Positions 9,159-17,806 of a DNA stretch of 64,000 nucleotides are shown here, one piece after another (the stretch's first letter is position 1; the number at the start of each line of letters is the position of its first letter). The notes beneath the pieces were generated by a model. That model had not been told where the DNA came from. It did not search any database and worked only from the letters and a program-made list of their open reading frames with translations. This DNA comes from Hespellia stercorisuis DSM 15480 (GTDB lineage: Bacteria > Bacillota > Clostridia > Lachnospirales > Lachnospiraceae): assembly GCF_900142165.1 (NCBI RefSeq), contig NZ_FQZY01000005.1:1-64000 (forward strand). The letters are read 5' to 3'. The position numbers and the translations under genes are program-made.

Positions 9159-9347
9159 TTACGCTCTTTCAACTTTGCCGGACTTCAAACAATTTGTACA
9201 AACATACATCTTCTTTGTAGCTCCACCTTCTGTCTTAACGCGAACAGATTTTACATTTGATTTCCACATCTTTGGTGTTTTTCTATGAGAGTGACTAACG
9301 CTGTTACCGAAATGAGCACCCTTTTCACAAATAGCACATTTTGCCAT
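9159..9347 (-). CDS. rpmB: 50S ribosomal protein L28
   Basis: Ribosomal protein of the large subunit, 62 residues. The sequence from MAKCAICEKG to CLKSGKVERA matches L28 throughout; CxxC pairs (C4/C7 and a C-terminal TNCLKSG) suggest the zinc-binding form. I start at 9347 because AAGGAGGTG sits 7 bases ahead of that ATG; a longer reading from 9374 adds nine residues not found in L28. It is monocistronic, with its own promoter and terminator. Confidence 0.97.
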   Translation of the reverse strand: MAKCAICEKGAHFGNSVSHSHRKTPKMWKSNVKSVRVKTEGGATKKMYVCTNCLKSGKVERA

Positions 9348-9365
9348 GATATTGCACCTCCTTAC

Positions 9366-9410
9366 GTTCCTCAATCTGCTTGAGAACTTTCTTTATCGTC
9401 CTATATGGAC
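9366..9410 (-). promoter_or_regulatory. two small hairpins in the rpmB leader
   Basis: Between promoter and ribosome binding site the minus-strand transcript could form GTCC-ATATA-GGAC (9398..9410) and then GTTC-TCAA/TTGAGGAAC with one bulge (9366..9387). Ribosomal protein leaders often bind their own product; whether this one does is speculation. Confidence 0.35.
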
Positions 9411-9423
9411 TCACAACATGCTT

Positions 9424-9452
9424 ATTCTATCAGAAATAGACATGTTTTGCAA
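9424..9452 (-). promoter_or_regulatory. sigma-A type promoter of rpmB
   Basis: Minus strand TTGCAA (9447-9452), 17-base spacer, TAGAAT (9424-9429) preceded by TG at the extended -10 position. About 75 bases upstream of the L28 start. Confidence 0.75.
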
Positions 9453-9486
9453 GCACTAATTTATTTTTATCTAAATAGTTTTTATT

Positions 9487-9597
9487 TTATTTGATTAAGA
9501 CAGCCAGTCCAAGCGACACCATATACTGTTTAAACAGAAAACAGCAGATCACGATACTCAGCACGATTGCCAACAATATAAGTAATGTTTTTTTCAA
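9487..9597 (-). CDS. 36-residue single-span membrane protein
   Basis: Small reading frame starting with TTG at 9597, preceded by AGGAG with a 6-base gap. The product begins MKKTLLILLAIVLSIV, one hydrophobic helix after two lysines, and ends SLGLAVLIK. It follows another tiny membrane protein gene and precedes the rpmB promoter, so it would be the last gene of the DUF2953-ytfJ transcript. No function can be given. Support is the well-placed ribosome binding site and the membrane-helix composition; conservation was not tested. Confidence 0.5.
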   Translation of the reverse strand: MKKTLLILLAIVLSIVICCFLFKQYMVSLGLAVLIK

Positions 9598-9691
9598 TTG
9601 TTTTCTCCTAACTTATCAATCACCTGTAACACAAGTACACCGGCAACTCCATCCCCATGCTATTCTCACAGTATATTTGTTCCGCAGTGCA

Positions 9692-9829
9692 CTAGCAGCA
9701 AAATAAATTGTAACCCAGTACCAGGCAGATGCAGATGATAACAATTCTCGCAAACACGTTTGAAATCAACAGCCCCACAAGTATCCCGAGGGCGATGCAA
9801 ACCAACATAAAACCGATCAGTCTTTTCAC
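9692..9829 (-). CDS. 45-residue membrane protein
   Basis: GTG start at 9829, 53 bases after the ytfJ stop. An in-frame TAA lies four codons upstream, so the frame cannot extend much. The product (MKRLIGFMLVCIALGILVGL at the start) has two hydrophobic helices joined by a short polar turn around residues 23-28 and ends GYNLFCC. The ribosome binding site is weak (AGCGAG). Similar very short two-helix proteins occur in Clostridia to my recollection, but I assign no function. Confidence 0.5.
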   Translation of the reverse strand: MKRLIGFMLVCIALGILVGLLISNVFARIVIICICLVLGYNLFCC

Positions 9830-9882
9830 TTGGATTCTCGCTTACCCAGGTAGTTATTATATTATATGCCGCAGTTTTCGAA

Positions 9883-10284
9883 TCATTCTACCGTTTCATC
9901 ATCCGCGGAGTTAAGAATGTCCATCACATCCTCCTCCGTCACCTTGTCTTCCTTCCGGGTGGAGAATTTATTCACCACATCCGGGACCATATCCAGAATC
10001 TTGGTCATCGTATCCTGATTCTTGATATTGACCAGTCTGGTAGACCCGTCCTTAATAACCAGTACAGCACTCGGCGTCATCTTTCCGCCAATACCGCCTG
10101 CGCCCTTGTCCTTTTTGTCTCCGCTGAATGCCCCTGCACCGATTGCAAAGGAAACATCAACAAGTGGAACAATGATGGTGCCGTCTATATGAATCGCATC
10201 TCCGACAACTGTCTTGGTGGAAATTGTGCTGTTCATTCCCTGAATCAAAGATTCCACCGTCGTCTTAAAATTATTGTCTGCCAT
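9883..10284 (-). CDS. ytfJ: GerW/YtfJ family sporulation protein
   Basis: Protein of 133 residues with the GerW/YtfJ core: the opening ESLIQGMNSTISTKTVVGD, the central VSFAIGAGAF, a glycine-rich GAGGIGGKMTPSAV turn, and IKDGSTRLVNI. Bacillus YtfJ is made in the forespore and is needed for normal germination. Here it lies 23 bases downstream of the DUF2953 gene, the same pairing seen in Bacillus (ytfI-ytfJ). The acidic C-terminal tail (EEDVMDILNSADDETVE) is ordinary for clostridial members. Confidence 0.93.
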   Translation of the reverse strand: MADNNFKTTVESLIQGMNSTISTKTVVGDAIHIDGTIIVPLVDVSFAIGAGAFSGDKKDKGAGGIGGKMTPSAVLVIKDGSTRLVNIKNQDTMTKILDMVPDVVNKFSTRKEDKVTEEDVMDILNSADDETVE

Positions 10285-10307
10285 ACTTTTTTCCTCCTTG
10301 AACGCTC

Positions 10308-11402
10308 TTATAATTTAAAATTTCTGACATCCTTATATGTCCTTCTGACATTTTTATCCCATAACAAATTCCAACCGGCAATCACCACATAGATCACTCG
10401 AAATATACCGCGTACCGACACGTCTCCCTCCAGCACCTGCTCTTCGAAATCAGGCGTCAGATTCATGTTTTTGCCGACAAACGGATAGATCATAGCCGCC
10501 CCCGCCAGAATCTGCCCTGTAAGGCAGGGATCTTCAAACCCAAAGTGTGCATTCAGGCGAAACCGCTTCGGCAGCAGCCGCTTCAGGAAATGCTTCACTT
10601 CCCTCCACGCACGCTTAAACGCAGACTGATGAACTTCATCTGTCAAAAATTGTTCCAGTTTGTCTTTCTTTTCCGTCAATGCTTTTATATTATCACAAAT
10701 CTTTTGGAATGTATATTTTATCTTTTCAATAACTGCTGCGATTTTGTCGCAAATTGTATGCAGTATCGAGACTATGGTTTTCTTTTCTTTTCCGGCAGAT
10801 GCCTTCGGCTCTCCGGACTGCTGTTCCTCCGTCAATGCTTCTTCGGGCGGCTGTTCTTTCAGCTGCGGCCCTTCCATTGGTACCTCTTCCGACTGCTGTG
10901 CTCCAGGCTGCGGTCCTTCCATTGGTATCTCTTCCGACTGCTGTGCTCCAGACTCCGGTGTTCTCACTTCCGTCGCCTCCAGCGTTTTTTCTTCCAGCTC
11001 CCGCAGATTTTCCTCACCCGGTATTTTTTCTTCCGGTTCCGGCAAATCGTTCATCTGCGCCTCAATATACTCCGGTTCATCCAGAATGTTGACTGGTTCT
11101 CCGTCATACTCTTCCTGCGCCTGACCGGCCGTTCCTTCTTCTTTATTCAGTCCCAGCCATGCAATTTTAATCTGCCAGACCAACTGGCGATCCTTATACA
11201 CCACATATCCCCGGACAAGATGAAGCAGCCAGGAGAATTTGATGCGGCCCTCCAGACTGGCCACGTCACCTGCGCACCGTCCGTCAGCTTTGTATCGAAC
11301 CGGCACCAGAAGCACAATTCCAATCAGCAGAAGCAGCAGACCAAGTATCACCAGTATAATAATCCCTATAATTTTTAAAATCAAAAACAATATATGTAGC
11401 AT
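10308..11402 (-). CDS. DUF2953 membrane protein (YtfI-like) with internal repeats
   Basis: Protein of 364 residues. An N-terminal membrane helix (about 5-33, Leu/Ile-rich) is followed by VPVRYKADG, the family opening. A low-complexity Glu/Pro/Gln spacer at about 95-200 contains two copies of a 15-residue unit (AQQSEEIPMEGPQPG type). The conserved C-terminal part ends with a second hydrophobic stretch (GIFRVIYVVIAGWNLLW). It neighbours ytfJ, as in Bacillus, which suggests a sporulation or germination role; this is contextual. Bacillus YtfI is shorter because it lacks the repeat spacer. Confidence 0.85.
   Translation of the reverse strand: MLHILFLILKIIGIIILVILGLLLLLIGIVLLVPVRYKADGRCAGDVASLEGRIKFSWLLHLVRGYVVYKDRQLVWQIKIAWLGLNKEEGTAGQAQEEYDGEPVNILDEPEYIEAQMNDLPEPEEKIPGEENLRELEEKTLEATEVRTPESGAQQSEEIPMEGPQPGAQQSEEVPMEGPQLKEQPPEEALTEEQQSGEPKASAGKEKKTIVSILHTICDKIAAVIEKIKYTFQKICDNIKALTEKKDKLEQFLTDEVHQSAFKRAWREVKHFLKRLLPKRFRLNAHFGFEDPCLTGQILAGAAMIYPFVGKNMNLTPDFEEQVLEGDVSVRGIFRVIYVVIAGWNLLWDKNVRRTYKDVRNFKL
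10867..10956. repeat. 45-bp tandem repeat inside the DUF2953 gene
   Basis: Units 10867..10911 and 10912..10956 are nearly identical and in frame, encoding two 15-residue acidic/proline blocks. In-frame length suggests copy number can change without breaking the gene. Confidence 0.85.
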
Positions 11403-11447
11403 CGCTCACCTACTTCTGATCAAAATAAAACGAACATTTACAATTGC

Positions 11448-11786
11448 TTAAGAACGTTCATATTGGTTCTGTCGTTCTGAAATATACTGACGTATATCGG
11501 TTCCCGCCGTCTTTTCATACACATCCCGGGTAATTTCCTCCACCAGATACAGTGCATCCTCATATCCCCTCGCGATTCCCACCACCATCAGGGATTCCGG
11601 CGAAAAGATCTTCTGCTTCAGCAGCATGGAATTATAAAATTCCAGCTGTTCCTGCGGATTTGCCGCCAGAGTGATCACATAGATATCCGGCTGCAGCTCA
11701 TTGCTCACAAGCTTTCCGAGTATGCGGCTTTTCTTTCGTTCCAGGCTTTCGCTGACATATAAATATCTGTATATTTTGATGTTCAT
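11448..11786 (-). CDS. conserved hypothetical protein, 112 residues
   Basis: I do not recognise this family. The protein is soluble, with alternating strand/helix segments: IYRYLYVSESL, DIYVITLAANP, SLMVVGIARGYEDALYLVEEI, and a polar tail. It lacks membrane segments, cysteines and obvious catalytic motifs. It lies 45 bases upstream of the DUF2953 gene on the same strand and 110 bases downstream of the PBP gene, so it may belong with either. The ATG at 11786 follows AAAGGGGAGTGCC, a fair ribosome binding site. The gene call is supported by composition and the clean site. Confidence 0.75.
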   Translation of the reverse strand: MNIKIYRYLYVSESLERKKSRILGKLVSNELQPDIYVITLAANPQEQLEFYNSMLLKQKIFSPESLMVVGIARGYEDALYLVEEITRDVYEKTAGTDIRQYISERQNQYERS

Positions 11787-11898
11787 ATGGCACTCCCCTT
11801 TCCGCTCTGCTGCAGATCTTATGCACGCTGCGTTTGTTCCAGCCTGCTGACAATTATTCTACCATACTTCGAAGATTCCGACAAATAGATCCGCTATT

Positions 11899-13419
11899 TT
11901 AGTAATAGTAAGCATCCAGAATCTGCTTTGCGATCGGAACCGCTCGTGCGCCAGTGTCTCCGTCATAGCCTTCTACGATCACGCTGATCACCAGCTCCGG
12001 GTTATCTACGTTTGTAAATCCGATGAACCAGGAATGACTCTTCTCCGGATCATCGCTGTACTCTGCCGTTCCGGTCTTTCCCGCCACCGTGTAGTCCGCG
12101 CCGCTGAGTGCCATGGCTGTCCCCTCATCAACTACAGCCCTCATGTACTCCTTCAGCTGTGCCGCCTCATCGGAAGACATAAGCTGCTGATAAGATTCTG
12201 GCATATTTTTTTCCACTTCGGTTCCTGCCGCATTGGTAATCCGGTCAACAAGATACGGCTTCATCAGCATTCCGCCATTTGCGATAGCACTGGTGATCAG
12301 AGCCATGTGATACGGGCTGACCTGTGTCTCGCCCTGTCCCATGGCTGTCATCATCATTTCTGCTTCTCCCGAAGCCTCCGAGATCGTAAAGCTGCTCTTC
12401 GAATAATCAAGATCACATGGGAGTTTGGAATTAAACAGCAGTTCTTTCGCTGTTTTCGCATAGGACGTCCGGTTCAGGGACAGACCAATATTTGCAAAAG
12501 AGGAATTGCAGGAATTGGCAATCGAGCTGCGCAGATCCTCCAACCCGTGTACCGTACTGTCAAAACAGTGAATTGTCGTATCACTATAGGTAATCTCACC
12601 CGCACAATCATAGGTGTAGTCTCCGTAAGCAGGATTCTCCCGCATGTATTCCAGCGTCGTCACCACCTTGAATGTGGAGCCTGGCGCATAAGACCCCTGT
12701 GTTGCACGGTTTAAAAGCGCACTGTTCTCATCCACATTCAGAGCATCCCAGTTCTCAGTGACCGTATTCGGATCATAACTCGGGCTCGACAGCATAGTCA
12801 GTATCTTTCCGGTTCCCGCCTCCATCACTACAACAGCACCTTTGTTGGCACCGAGGGCATTGTAAGCCGCGTCCTGAAGTTCGGCATTCAGAGTGGTCAC
12901 CACCGTGTCCCCCTGATTCTTCCGGTCCCGAAATTCATTGACCAGCTTCTCCACAAAAAATGTATTCGAAGTCAGCAAATTAAAATTTTCAACCGATTCG
13001 AGTCCGGTTTTTCCCTGATCGGTATACCCGACCACATGTGCAAATTCCGCTCCGTAGGGGTAAACTCGGGTCTCGTTTCCCGCCTCATCGACCTGTGTCT
13101 CCGCCAGAATATTACCGCTCGCATCCACGATATTTCCGCGCAGGATCCGTTCGGCCTGGGAATCCAGTCTGGTATTGTACGGGCTGTTGACGATCTTCGG
13201 TCCTGTCACGACATTAAAATATACAATATAACTCATCATTCCCAGAAACAGCGCCACAAAAACATAGGTGATCCTAGCGAATTCTTTGTTTCTCGATTTC
13301 TTCGAATTTTGTAGCTTTTTTCTTTCTTTTCTGGGCAGTTCCCTGTCCCGTCTGCGGCGCTCTTCTTGCGACACCTCGTAACTCTTCTTCTTTTCTCTTC
13401 TCAATAATTTCTTCCTCAT
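11899..13419 (-). CDS. class B penicillin-binding protein (peptidoglycan D,D-transpeptidase)
   Basis: Cross-links peptidoglycan on the outer face of the membrane, partnered with a SEDS glycosyltransferase. A basic cytosolic tail (1-48) precedes one membrane helix (about 49-70). The transpeptidase domain has SxxK at S248-K251 (APGSTFK), SxN at S303-N305 (SCN) and KTG in AGKTGTAEYS near 443. At 506 residues it is compact. Its start lies inside the FtsW/RodA gene: the frames overlap by 146 bases. ATG 13419 has a poor binding site; TTG at 13404 has AGGAAG at a good distance and is a credible alternative. Either way the overlap exceeds 125 bases. Confidence 0.94.
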   Translation of the reverse strand: MRKKLLRREKKKSYEVSQEERRRRDRELPRKERKKLQNSKKSRNKEFARITYVFVALFLGMMSYIVYFNVVTGPKIVNSPYNTRLDSQAERILRGNIVDASGNILAETQVDEAGNETRVYPYGAEFAHVVGYTDQGKTGLESVENFNLLTSNTFFVEKLVNEFRDRKNQGDTVVTTLNAELQDAAYNALGANKGAVVVMEAGTGKILTMLSSPSYDPNTVTENWDALNVDENSALLNRATQGSYAPGSTFKVVTTLEYMRENPAYGDYTYDCAGEITYSDTTIHCFDSTVHGLEDLRSSIANSCNSSFANIGLSLNRTSYAKTAKELLFNSKLPCDLDYSKSSFTISEASGEAEMMMTAMGQGETQVSPYHMALITSAIANGGMLMKPYLVDRITNAAGTEVEKNMPESYQQLMSSDEAAQLKEYMRAVVDEGTAMALSGADYTVAGKTGTAEYSDDPEKSHSWFIGFTNVDNPELVISVIVEGYDGDTGARAVPIAKQILDAYYY

Positions 13420-14713
13420 CTTCTCTTAGAATATAAAGACCCTGAATAATTCCAAACATGATCAGAGTGCTCAGCACAGAGCTGCCTCCATAGCTGACCA
13501 ACGGCAGCGTTACTCCCGTGGAGGGAATGAACTTCGTTACTCCGCCGATTGTCAGAAAGACCTGGAAAATATAACAGGTTCCAAGACCAAGTGCTACCAG
13601 TTTATAGAAACGGTTCCGCAGCTGCATGGCAATGTTCAAAAACATGATGTAGCAGCTTACGCAGACCAGAATCAGACACAGCGCAAAAATCAGCCCCATC
13701 TCCTCCGAAATAGCAGAAAATATAAAGTCTTCCTCCGCTACCGGAATATCTGTCGGGTTTCCCTGATATAATCCCATTCCAAACCAGCTCCCCGTGGCAA
13801 TGGCAAACAGCGACTGCGCCACCTGATATCCCCCGGACTGGTATACTGCAAACGGATCCCGCCAAACAGTTACACGGGTCTGGACATGTGAGAACAGGTG
13901 ATATGCCACCACCGCTGCTCCACTTCCTGCCGCCAGCCCGGCAAGCATGTAAAGTGGCTGTCTTGTCGCCACGTACAGCATCACCAGATACACCACAAAT
14001 ATGATCAGCGCGGCACCAAGGTCTGTGGATGCCACCAGAATCAGCACATGGACCGCCGCAAAAATCGTCGTCTTTACGATATCTTTGAACGCCGTGGATT
14101 TCTTAAAGCTGGATGCAACAAAAAACACAAACAGGATCTTCACGAACTCCGAAGGCTGAATCCCGAACCCGGCAATCGAAAATCCAAGCTTTGCCCCGTC
14201 GGAGGTCTTACCGATAATCGCGACAAGTGCCAATGCAAGCATTCCCACAATCGCGTAAAAATATCCATACCGCTCCAAAAACGTCAGCTTTCGGATAACA
14301 ACCGGCACAACCAGACTGATTGCCATGGAGACAACAATAATAATAAACTGCTTCGTGGCCTTCGTGTATGTAAGACGGGTGATCATGATCAGCCCGATAC
14401 ACAGCAGCATACACATATTATTGACGATCAGACGCGATACTCTTGGATAAATCAATGTATACAGCGCAATCGTTGCCACCAGAAGCACGACCTGTGCCAG
14501 ATAAAAAAATACAAGTTTTATCTCCAGCGTCTTTAAATACATGACCAGATACGCTATAAACTGGATCAGAAACATCAGCTTGTTCTGATTGAACAATATA
14601 CTTTTTTTGCGATAAATGTCGCGATGCGCAAACACGGAAAAACACTCAAAGGTGTATGCCGCCATGAGCGCAATCATCAGATATTTAGATAATTCAACAA
14701 CAATATTTACCAA
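13274..14713 (-). CDS. FtsW/RodA/SpoVE family peptidoglycan glycosyltransferase (SEDS)
   Basis: Polytopic membrane enzyme polymerising lipid II into glycan strands. About ten hydrophobic segments are visible. Family signatures include GIQPSEFVKI, the FIFSAISEEMG loop, and the C-terminal IPSTGVTLPLVSYGGSS. The start is TTG at 14713 with AGGTG 6 bases before. A charged tail of about 60 residues (rich in R, K, E) follows the last helix, and that tail is what overlaps the PBP gene. The PBP next door suggests a SEDS-bPBP pair; whether for division, elongation or sporulation cannot be told from sequence alone. Confidence 0.95.
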   Translation of the reverse strand: MVNIVVELSKYLMIALMAAYTFECFSVFAHRDIYRKKSILFNQNKLMFLIQFIAYLVMYLKTLEIKLVFFYLAQVVLLVATIALYTLIYPRVSRLIVNNMCMLLCIGLIMITRLTYTKATKQFIIIVVSMAISLVVPVVIRKLTFLERYGYFYAIVGMLALALVAIIGKTSDGAKLGFSIAGFGIQPSEFVKILFVFFVASSFKKSTAFKDIVKTTIFAAVHVLILVASTDLGAALIIFVVYLVMLYVATRQPLYMLAGLAAGSGAAVVAYHLFSHVQTRVTVWRDPFAVYQSGGYQVAQSLFAIATGSWFGMGLYQGNPTDIPVAEEDFIFSAISEEMGLIFALCLILVCVSCYIMFLNIAMQLRNRFYKLVALGLGTCYIFQVFLTIGGVTKFIPSTGVTLPLVSYGGSSVLSTLIMFGIIQGLYILREDEEEIIEKRKEEELRGVARRAPQTGQGTAQKRKKKATKFEEIEKQRIR

Positions 14714-14846
14714 TTTTTCACCTGCTATCCTATTCGACTGCCGTCTTTTTTCTTTTTTGGTTTTTTTATTTTATTTTTTAGTTTTCTCAATTTTTTATTA
14801 TCATTCTAATGCTGTTTCTTTTTCTTTCTGTTCCGATTTTATTTTC

Positions 14847-17261
14847 TTATTTTATCCCACGCTTAAAATGGCCTCTTGTGAACTCCTTCTGTCCTAACTC
14901 TGTCCGAGATTCTTTTTCCGCTGCAAGCGCCTGTGCAAATGCCATTAATACGTTTTCTGTCTCCCCGGAAGATTCCAGCGTGAAATTCAGCCGTACACTC
15001 CGCGGACCCAGCACTCGAATTTCCTGCATCTGATCCAGCAGTGCAAGCGGCGCAAGATTATAGATTATATTATAACAGAATTCACAATAATTTTTTACCG
15101 AAAAATTCTTCTGATATCGATCTTTTATTGTCAAGATTCCTGACTGTCTGTCGCATCCCGTAGTCGTTCTTTTCACGCACCCCGCAGAAACCATCATTGG
15201 CAGGTATCCATATACGATCAATTCCTCCGCCGCGGTCTCCAGCGTCTTCAGTTCCTGAAAATTCAGCTCTACCGGCGCCGTGCAGTCCATGACTCCAAGT
15301 TTCTCCCAGAAGGTCTTCGCATCATGATTGAACACGTACAGATTGTGATCCAGAATCATCTTCCTGTCATAACCGTGGTCCTTCAGGAATTGAAAGCTCT
15401 CATAATTTCGGATCAGTGCACCGTCCACCGCCAATCTGCAAAATGTTTCATAAAACCGATCGTACTCCGCGACTGCCTCCTTACGGAAGATATGCGGCAT
15501 CGCAAAAAAGACTTCCTTCCCTGCATTCTGCAGCGCATCCACACAGGCCAGTGCCTGCTGCGGATGCGTCAGAACATGGGAAAACATATTACACTCCATA
15601 TAGACCCGGGATACTTCCTCGCAGGATGCAATTGCCTGAAGCTGTTCTTTCGTCTCCGCCGAAGCATGCAGGCGGATTTCCGAAGTGGTCGTGCTGTTTT
15701 TTATTGTACAGTCATCTTCCACCAGTTTCAGCACCGGCTCCGGCCGCTCCCCGGCCGCAGCCTCCGCACACGTCCGCCGGTACTGCTCCGTAATTTCAGC
15801 CGCAAGCAGTTCCATCCCCTGTCTGCGCAGTTCATTTAATTTCTGCATCGGCAAAAAGAGAGCACCTTCTGTCTGGACACACATTTCGCAGAAGAAAAAG
15901 TCAGAATTTCCAGTTTTTTTCATCTGCTTCAGAATACGCGTTTCCTCAAGCGGCTGATTTTTTGCCTCCTCAACCATACTGCCCTCACAACAGATCTTTA
16001 CCTGCTCTGTCTCCAGCTCCAGCTGTGCAGGACTGCCCACCTTCAATGTAAGGGTTCCCCTGATCGGGCGCTGCAGCAGTTTCCCAATATAAGACTCCCG
16101 CACTTCATCCAAAATCCTCTGGTTTCTTGTCCGGTTCAAAATCGTCCCCTGCGCAAACCGTTTCCCCTTTGGTCCGATCAGCGTAAACGTCTCCCCCTTT
16201 TTTAAGGGCTGTCCAAACGTATAGTTGTCCTTCCCGCAGGAAAGTTCAAGAATGTCTCCTTTTCCAATGTCCGTCAGCGCACGGCCCTTTATCTCCCTGC
16301 CTTTTTGCGACAGCACCTGAAATGCCTTTACTCCTGCATGGTTTGGACGATCGGTAGAAATCATCTCCGCACCGTTGTGTTTATGATAATATCCATCATC
16401 AAATCCCCCACGGTTATAGATATCCATCAGGTATTCTTTATCCTTTGGATCGACATGGTAAGCCTTTTTTCCCACTGAAAAATACAGATCCACATATTTC
16501 CGGTACATCGCCGTCACCGCGGCAACATATTCCGGTTTTTTCATGCGTCCTTCAATTTTAAATGAATAAATTCCCGCCTCGATCATATCCGGGATACCAT
16601 CCAGAGTACAGATATCCTTCAGACTCAGCAGATATCCCTTTTTTTTCTCAGCCTCATACGGCAGGCGGCACGGCTGTGCGCACTGCCCCCGGTTTCCGCT
16701 GCGCCCTCCGATAAAGCTGCTGAACAGGCACTGCCCGGAATAGCAGTAGCAAAGTGCCCCGTGAACGAAGCATTCAATTTCCAATCCCGTCTGCACTGCA
16801 ATCTCATGAATTTCTTCCAGATTCAGTTCTCTCGCAGTCACCACACGCTCGACACCCTTTTCCTTCATCAATCTGGCACCGAGTGCATTCGTGATCGTCA
16901 TCTGCGTACTGGCATGAATTGCCATCCCCGGAAAATGTTCGGACACAAACTCCAGTACTCCTACATCCTGTACGATTACTGCATCCAGCCCCTGACAGTA
17001 ATATGGCAGCAGATATTCATATAAGTGTTCTCTGATTTCATCGTCCTTGAGCAGCGTATTTACAGTCAGAAAAATCTTTCTCCCATGAAGATGTGCGTAA
17101 TCAATTGCCGCAAGCATCTGTTCCTCGGAGAAATTCTCAGCATATGCACGCGCGCCAAACAGGCTGCCGCCCACATAGACCGCATCTGCCCCCGCCGCAA
17201 TTGCCGCTTTGAAGCTTTCAAAGGAACCCGCCGGTGCAAGCACCTCGATTTGTGATTTCAT
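14847..17261 (-). CDS. U32 family peptidase-like protein (RlhA/YdcP-like, two-part)
   Basis: Protein of 804 residues. The N-terminal U32 domain opens IEVLAPAGSFESFKAAI, with GADAVYVGG, and carries the cysteine cluster HGALCYCYSGQC followed by NRGQCAQPCR, typical of Fe-S containing U32 proteins. The second half is the DUF3656-like extension and a C-terminal segment. E. coli relatives (RlhA) are needed for hydroxylation of a 23S rRNA cytidine; that role is inferred by family only. I start at 17261, where GGAGGT lies 7 bases ahead; a longer frame from a TTG at 17306 lacks a site. It sits between zapA and ftsW/rodA. Confidence 0.9.
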   Translation of the reverse strand: MKSQIEVLAPAGSFESFKAAIAAGADAVYVGGSLFGARAYAENFSEEQMLAAIDYAHLHGRKIFLTVNTLLKDDEIREHLYEYLLPYYCQGLDAVIVQDVGVLEFVSEHFPGMAIHASTQMTITNALGARLMKEKGVERVVTARELNLEEIHEIAVQTGLEIECFVHGALCYCYSGQCLFSSFIGGRSGNRGQCAQPCRLPYEAEKKKGYLLSLKDICTLDGIPDMIEAGIYSFKIEGRMKKPEYVAAVTAMYRKYVDLYFSVGKKAYHVDPKDKEYLMDIYNRGGFDDGYYHKHNGAEMISTDRPNHAGVKAFQVLSQKGREIKGRALTDIGKGDILELSCGKDNYTFGQPLKKGETFTLIGPKGKRFAQGTILNRTRNQRILDEVRESYIGKLLQRPIRGTLTLKVGSPAQLELETEQVKICCEGSMVEEAKNQPLEETRILKQMKKTGNSDFFFCEMCVQTEGALFLPMQKLNELRRQGMELLAAEITEQYRRTCAEAAAGERPEPVLKLVEDDCTIKNSTTTSEIRLHASAETKEQLQAIASCEEVSRVYMECNMFSHVLTHPQQALACVDALQNAGKEVFFAMPHIFRKEAVAEYDRFYETFCRLAVDGALIRNYESFQFLKDHGYDRKMILDHNLYVFNHDAKTFWEKLGVMDCTAPVELNFQELKTLETAAEELIVYGYLPMMVSAGCVKRTTTGCDRQSGILTIKDRYQKNFSVKNYCEFCYNIIYNLAPLALLDQMQEIRVLGPRSVRLNFTLESSGETENVLMAFAQALAAEKESRTELGQKEFTRGHFKRGIK

Positions 17262-17310
17262 ATAAACTACCTCCGATTCATCCCTCTGCTTTTCGTTTTC
17301 AGACAAAGAG

Positions 17311-17334
17311 ATAGGCTGTCAAAAGACAGCCTAT
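17311..17334 (-). terminator. hairpin at the end of zapA
   Basis: Perfect 10-bp stem ATAGGCTGTC/GACAGCCTAT with a TTTT loop (minus strand). The zapA stop codon is inside the stem. The following CTCTTTG is a weak T run, so it may only attenuate expression of the downstream U32 gene. Confidence 0.6.
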
Positions 17335-17741
17335 TTTCTGCGATTTTTCATCTCTGTTTCTAATTTCACGATCTGCATCTGCAGGTCGTTATTCTCTTCT
17401 TTCATCTTCGCCATCTCTTTTTCGGCATTCTCAAGCTTAATCTGTACTGAAATCAATTCATGCTTTAAATCATACATCTCTTTGTCTTTCAGTTCGATGT
17501 CGCTCTCAAGTGAGTCACCCTGCTTCTTCGCCTTAAAATAGTCATCGGCAATGTTCAGCGCCAGCAGTACGTTTCTCGTATCTGCACTCTGCTTGCGGTA
17601 ACCTTCACTGTTTGTACACTCTGTAATTTTATGGTTCAAATATGTGGAAACTCTCTGTAAGTACTCCTCACCTTCAAAGCCGCTCAAAGTATACACTTTT
17701 CCACCAATAAGAACTTCCGTATAATGTTTTGCTGAGCTCAT
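17331..17741 (-). CDS. zapA: cell division protein ZapA
   Basis: Cytosolic FtsZ-ring stabiliser of 136 residues. The N-terminal ZapA domain (TEVLIGGKVYTLSGFEGEEY, then RVSTYLNHKI) covers about 1-70 and includes LLALNIADDYF. A long C-terminal coiled coil (about 75-136, rich in E, K and L) mediates self-association. It lies 65 bases after ruvB and 69 before the U32 gene; ruvB-zapA-U32 is a common clostridial order. The stop codon is buried in a strong hairpin. Confidence 0.94.
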   Translation of the reverse strand: MSSAKHYTEVLIGGKVYTLSGFEGEEYLQRVSTYLNHKITECTNSEGYRKQSADTRNVLLALNIADDYFKAKKQGDSLESDIELKDKEMYDLKHELISVQIKLENAEKEMAKMKEENNDLQMQIVKLETEMKNRRK

Positions 17742-17806
17742 AGCACCCTCCTCGCAACTTCCTAAATGCTATTATAAACTATTTGACTACAAAATCCAAC
17801 CATTTT

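Noticed and set aside
10545-11378. Plus-strand open frames opposite the DUF2953 gene
   Set aside because: Phe/Leu/Arg-rich reverse reading of an acidic, repeat-containing gene; no start signals.
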